Shown: positions 4,966 through 5,800 of the stretch, one piece after another
Numbering within the stretch: position 1 is the stretch's first letter
Layout of the letters: each line of letters opens with the position of its first letter
The notes under the pieces: model-generated
What the model was told of the DNA's origin: nothing
What the model saw: the letters and a program-made list of their open reading frames with translations, nothing else
The model's database searches: none
Source: an uncultured Lachnospiraceae bacterium
GTDB taxonomy: Bacteria > Bacillota > Clostridia > Lachnospirales > Lachnospiraceae
Length of the DNA: 5,800 nucleotides
NCBI GenBank assembly: GCA_937965795.1
Contig: CALCMD010000127.1
Location: forward strand, 1-5,800
Direction: 5' to 3'
Translations under genes and position numbers: made by a program

Positions 4966-4978
4966 ATTGCATTGTAAT
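4966..4978 (+). promoter_or_regulatory. Operator-like site O4
   Basis: ATTGCATTGTAAT, identical to O1 except for one spacer base, inside TTGATTGCATTGTAAT at 4963-4978. It covers the -35 box of the repressor's own promoter, so repressor bound here would be expected to limit its own synthesis. Confidence 0.65.
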
Positions 4979-4995
4979 ATTTTTTGTGCTATGAT
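4967..4995 (+). promoter_or_regulatory. Promoter of the XRE repressor gene
   Basis: A -35 TTGCAT (4967-4972) and a -10 TATGAT (4990-4995) are spaced by 17 bases, with TGC before the -10 (extended -10). Transcription should begin near 5001-5003, giving a leader of about 20 bases that holds the AGAAAGGAG ribosome binding site. The -35 overlaps operator-like site O4. Confidence 0.75.
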
Positions 4996-5021
4996 GATTG
5001 CAGAAAGGAGATATTTAGAAT

Positions 5022-5396
5022 ATGACTATAGGAGATAGAATAAAAATAGTTCGTGAATTAGAAGAAAAAAATCAAAGGGATTTTGCTTCTTCTATAAAAA
5101 TAAGCCAACCCACACTTGCAATGTTCGAAAACGGGCAGAGAGACCCAAAAGACATTCATATAGAGCAAATATGCTTAAAATATGGAATAAGTGAAAAATG
5201 GCTGCGTACCGGCGAGGGAGAAATGAAAATAGAGGACTGCAAAGATAACCGCTATTTCTCCAATGTCGGAAAATTACAACGGGCAGATGACGAAACAATC
5301 ATGCGTTGGGTGAATGCCATTGCCGAGACTGACCCAAGCGTTTTAAAAAAAATTGAGGAATTTATGAAAAAGCTGTTCGAAACTCAAGAAGATTGA
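5022..5396 (+). CDS. XRE-family (HTH_3) repressor, 124 aa
   Basis: A short transcriptional repressor of the Cro/CI type, probably the master switch of the element. It begins MTIGDRIKIVRELE. The helix-turn-helix covers about residues 17-38, QRDFASSIKISQPTLAMFENG being helices 2 and 3 with the usual E-N-G end. It continues with ICLKYGISEKWLRTGEGEM (50-68), a hallmark of this subfamily. The C-terminal part (about 88-124) is a helical, probably dimerising tail. There is no S24 LexA-like peptidase domain, so release by RecA-stimulated self-cleavage is not expected. The ATG has AAAGGAG 11 bases upstream. It is the only plus-strand gene here, divergent from the long operon and likely binding O1-O4. 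Confidence 0.92.
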   Translation: MTIGDRIKIVRELEEKNQRDFASSIKISQPTLAMFENGQRDPKDIHIEQICLKYGISEKWLRTGEGEMKIEDCKDNRYFSNVGKLQRADDETIMRWVNAIAETDPSVLKKIEEFMKKLFETQED

Positions 5397-5419
5397 GCCG
5401 GTTATCCCGGCTCGTTTTC
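5395..5419. terminator. Terminator between convergent genes
   Basis: GAGCCGG (5395-5401) and CCGGCTC (5407-5413) form a 7-bp GC-rich stem with a TTATC loop, followed by GTTTTCT on the plus strand. It begins at the stop codon of the repressor gene. Read on the minus strand it overlaps the stop codon of the 49-aa gene and is followed by AATCTTCTT, so it may work, less efficiently, in both directions. Confidence 0.8.
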
Positions 5420-5551
5420 TTGTAGATATTCTGATATGGATATGTAAATGGCTTTTAGGAATCTTTTTTCTTCAATCTTCCAGACCATTTCAACGATTTT
5501 TCCTCTGTAGCATTTTACCCACTCCGTTTTTCTTTCGTTTTCAATTTTCAT
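5402..5551 (-). CDS. Small hypothetical protein, 49 aa, convergent to the repressor
   Basis: The frame reads MKIENERKTEWVKCYRGKIV, continues EMVWKIEEKRFLKAIYISIS, and ends EYLQENEPG. It looks like two helices, the second reading KRFLKAIYISISEYLQ. The W-x2-C-Y-x-G-K-I-x2-M pattern followed by a helix with F-L-K-x-I-Y resembles a family of very small proteins of unknown function near repressors in Firmicute mobile elements; this is from memory and not certain. The start has GGAGG 9 bases before ATG. Its stop codon lies within the shared terminator loop. Its convergent position means its transcript could oppose the 3' end of the repressor mRNA. Confidence 0.62.
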   Translation of the reverse strand: MKIENERKTEWVKCYRGKIVEMVWKIEEKRFLKAIYISISEYLQENEPG

Positions 5552-5606
5552 TCTATTTATCCTCCGTAATTCATTATATTTATATAATACATCCGTTTCT
5601 GCTGAA

Positions 5607-5636
5607 AATATAGACTTGTATTTTTATGCTATGTAA
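5607..5636 (-). promoter_or_regulatory. Possible promoter of the 49-aa gene
   Basis: Minus-strand TTACAT (5636-5631) and TATATT (5612-5607) with an 18-base spacer, about 50 bases before the ATG of the 49-aa gene. The match is moderate and the region is AT-rich, so chance matches are likely. Confidence 0.3.
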
Positions 5637-5684
5637 TATAATGCTGGAGTATTATTACTATCTTTTAATTATTTATTGCTTTAT

Positions 5685-5720
5685 GGGTTAAACCGGAGAG
5701 GGAGAAAATATTCCCTCTTT
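5685..5720. repeat. GGGTTAAAC plus GAGGGA hairpin, copy 2
   Basis: GGGTTAAAC (5685-5693) is followed by a stem of AGAGGGA (5697-5703) with TCCCTCT (5712-5718), extendable by two G-T pairs, around an 8-base loop. On the plus strand it is followed by TTTCCTTTTC, so it could work as a weak terminator there. It parallels the arrangement at 4685-4710: the two share GGGTTAAAC and then, after a 2-base insertion here, GAGAGG. Confidence 0.5.
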
Positions 5721-5731
5721 CCTTTTCATCC

Positions 5732-5762
5732 AAAAAGCAGCAAACCTTATAGATTTACTGCT
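5732..5762 (-). terminator. Intrinsic terminator, minus strand
   Basis: On the minus strand, AGCAGTAAA (5762-5754) pairs with TTTGCTGCT (5744-5736) through 9 pairs including one G-T, around a 9-base loop, and is followed by a TTTTT run. This is a good rho-independent terminator for a transcript entering from beyond the right edge of the window. It separates that transcript from the 49-aa gene. Confidence 0.65.
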
Positions 5763-5800
5763 CATGTGAATCTTTATTCAGTTATAAATGTCTGTCCGTA

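Larger units (their letters stand above)
5552..5800. other. Right-end noncoding region, about 250 bp, AT-rich
   Basis: No reading frame with a plausible length and ribosome binding site is visible. It holds the GGAGG site of the 49-aa gene, a weak minus-strand promoter candidate (TTACAT at 5636-5631, 18-base spacer, TATATT at 5612-5607), a GGGTTAAAC plus hairpin element at 5685-5720, and a minus-strand terminator at 5732-5762 that closes a gene or RNA lying beyond the right edge. Confidence 0.5.

Noticed and set aside
4894..5021. CRISPR-like array from the repeated ATTGC/TTGTAAT blocks
   Set aside because: The repeats are 13-16 bases, vary in sequence and orientation, and coincide with promoter elements, so operators explain them better.
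5092..5298. Minus-strand 68-aa frame inside the repressor gene
   Set aside because: It is antisense to a clear XRE gene, with no ribosome binding site and Phe/Leu-rich shadow composition.
5616..5642. Plus-strand promoter TTGTAT...TATAAT
   Set aside because: The spacer is only 15 bases and no plus-strand gene follows in the window. In such AT-rich DNA a chance match is likely.

Overview
The window most likely comes from a mobile element (integrative conjugative or mobilizable element, or plasmid) of a gut Clostridia/Lachnospiraceae-type Firmicute. The grounds are strong AGGAGG-type ribosome binding sites before nearly every gene, a typical Firmicute set of small accessory proteins, a short XRE repressor, an SSB, a DUF4406 protein and a homologue of the TraG/VirD4 coupling proteins of Firmicute conjugative elements. 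No integrase, relaxase or attachment site is visible, so the type of element remains an inference.

Layout. Nearly everything from 4893 down to 1 lies on the minus strand and reads as one long operon: a 58-aa protein, a 50-aa protein, an 82-aa protein, a 170-aa sigma/ArpU-like HTH protein, a 94-aa protein, a 468-aa TraG/VirD4-like protein, a 121-aa protein with a basic cluster, a DUF4406 protein with a Cys-rich tail, an SSB, an 83-aa protein, and the first codons of another gene running off the left edge. Spacing is tight (an ATGA overlap, a 17-bp overlap, 12-110 bp gaps). Three genes start with GTG or TTG. The 49-, 50- and 58-aa genes are very short but have good ribosome binding sites.

Control. 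Between 4894 and 5021 is a divergent switch. A strong minus-strand promoter (TTGACT-16-TATAAT) drives the long operon, and a plus-strand promoter (TTGCAT-17-TATGAT) drives the 124-aa XRE repressor. Four 13-bp operator-like sites lie across both promoters with centres 21, 11 and 22 bp apart. The repressor gene ends in a hairpin terminator that it shares with a convergent 49-aa gene. The right end (5552-5800) has no larger gene but holds a minus-strand terminator and another hairpin.

Most striking point. The TraG/VirD4-like protein keeps much of the family's sequence frame but has lost both nucleotide-site motifs: the Walker A loop reads GAERTFKK, and the Walker B Asp-Glu pair is Asn-Gln. It also lacks the N-terminal membrane helices. 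It looks like an intact but catalytically dead, soluble relative of the coupling protein, encoded in an AT-richer island inside a GC-richer operon and translationally coupled to an unknown 94-aa protein.
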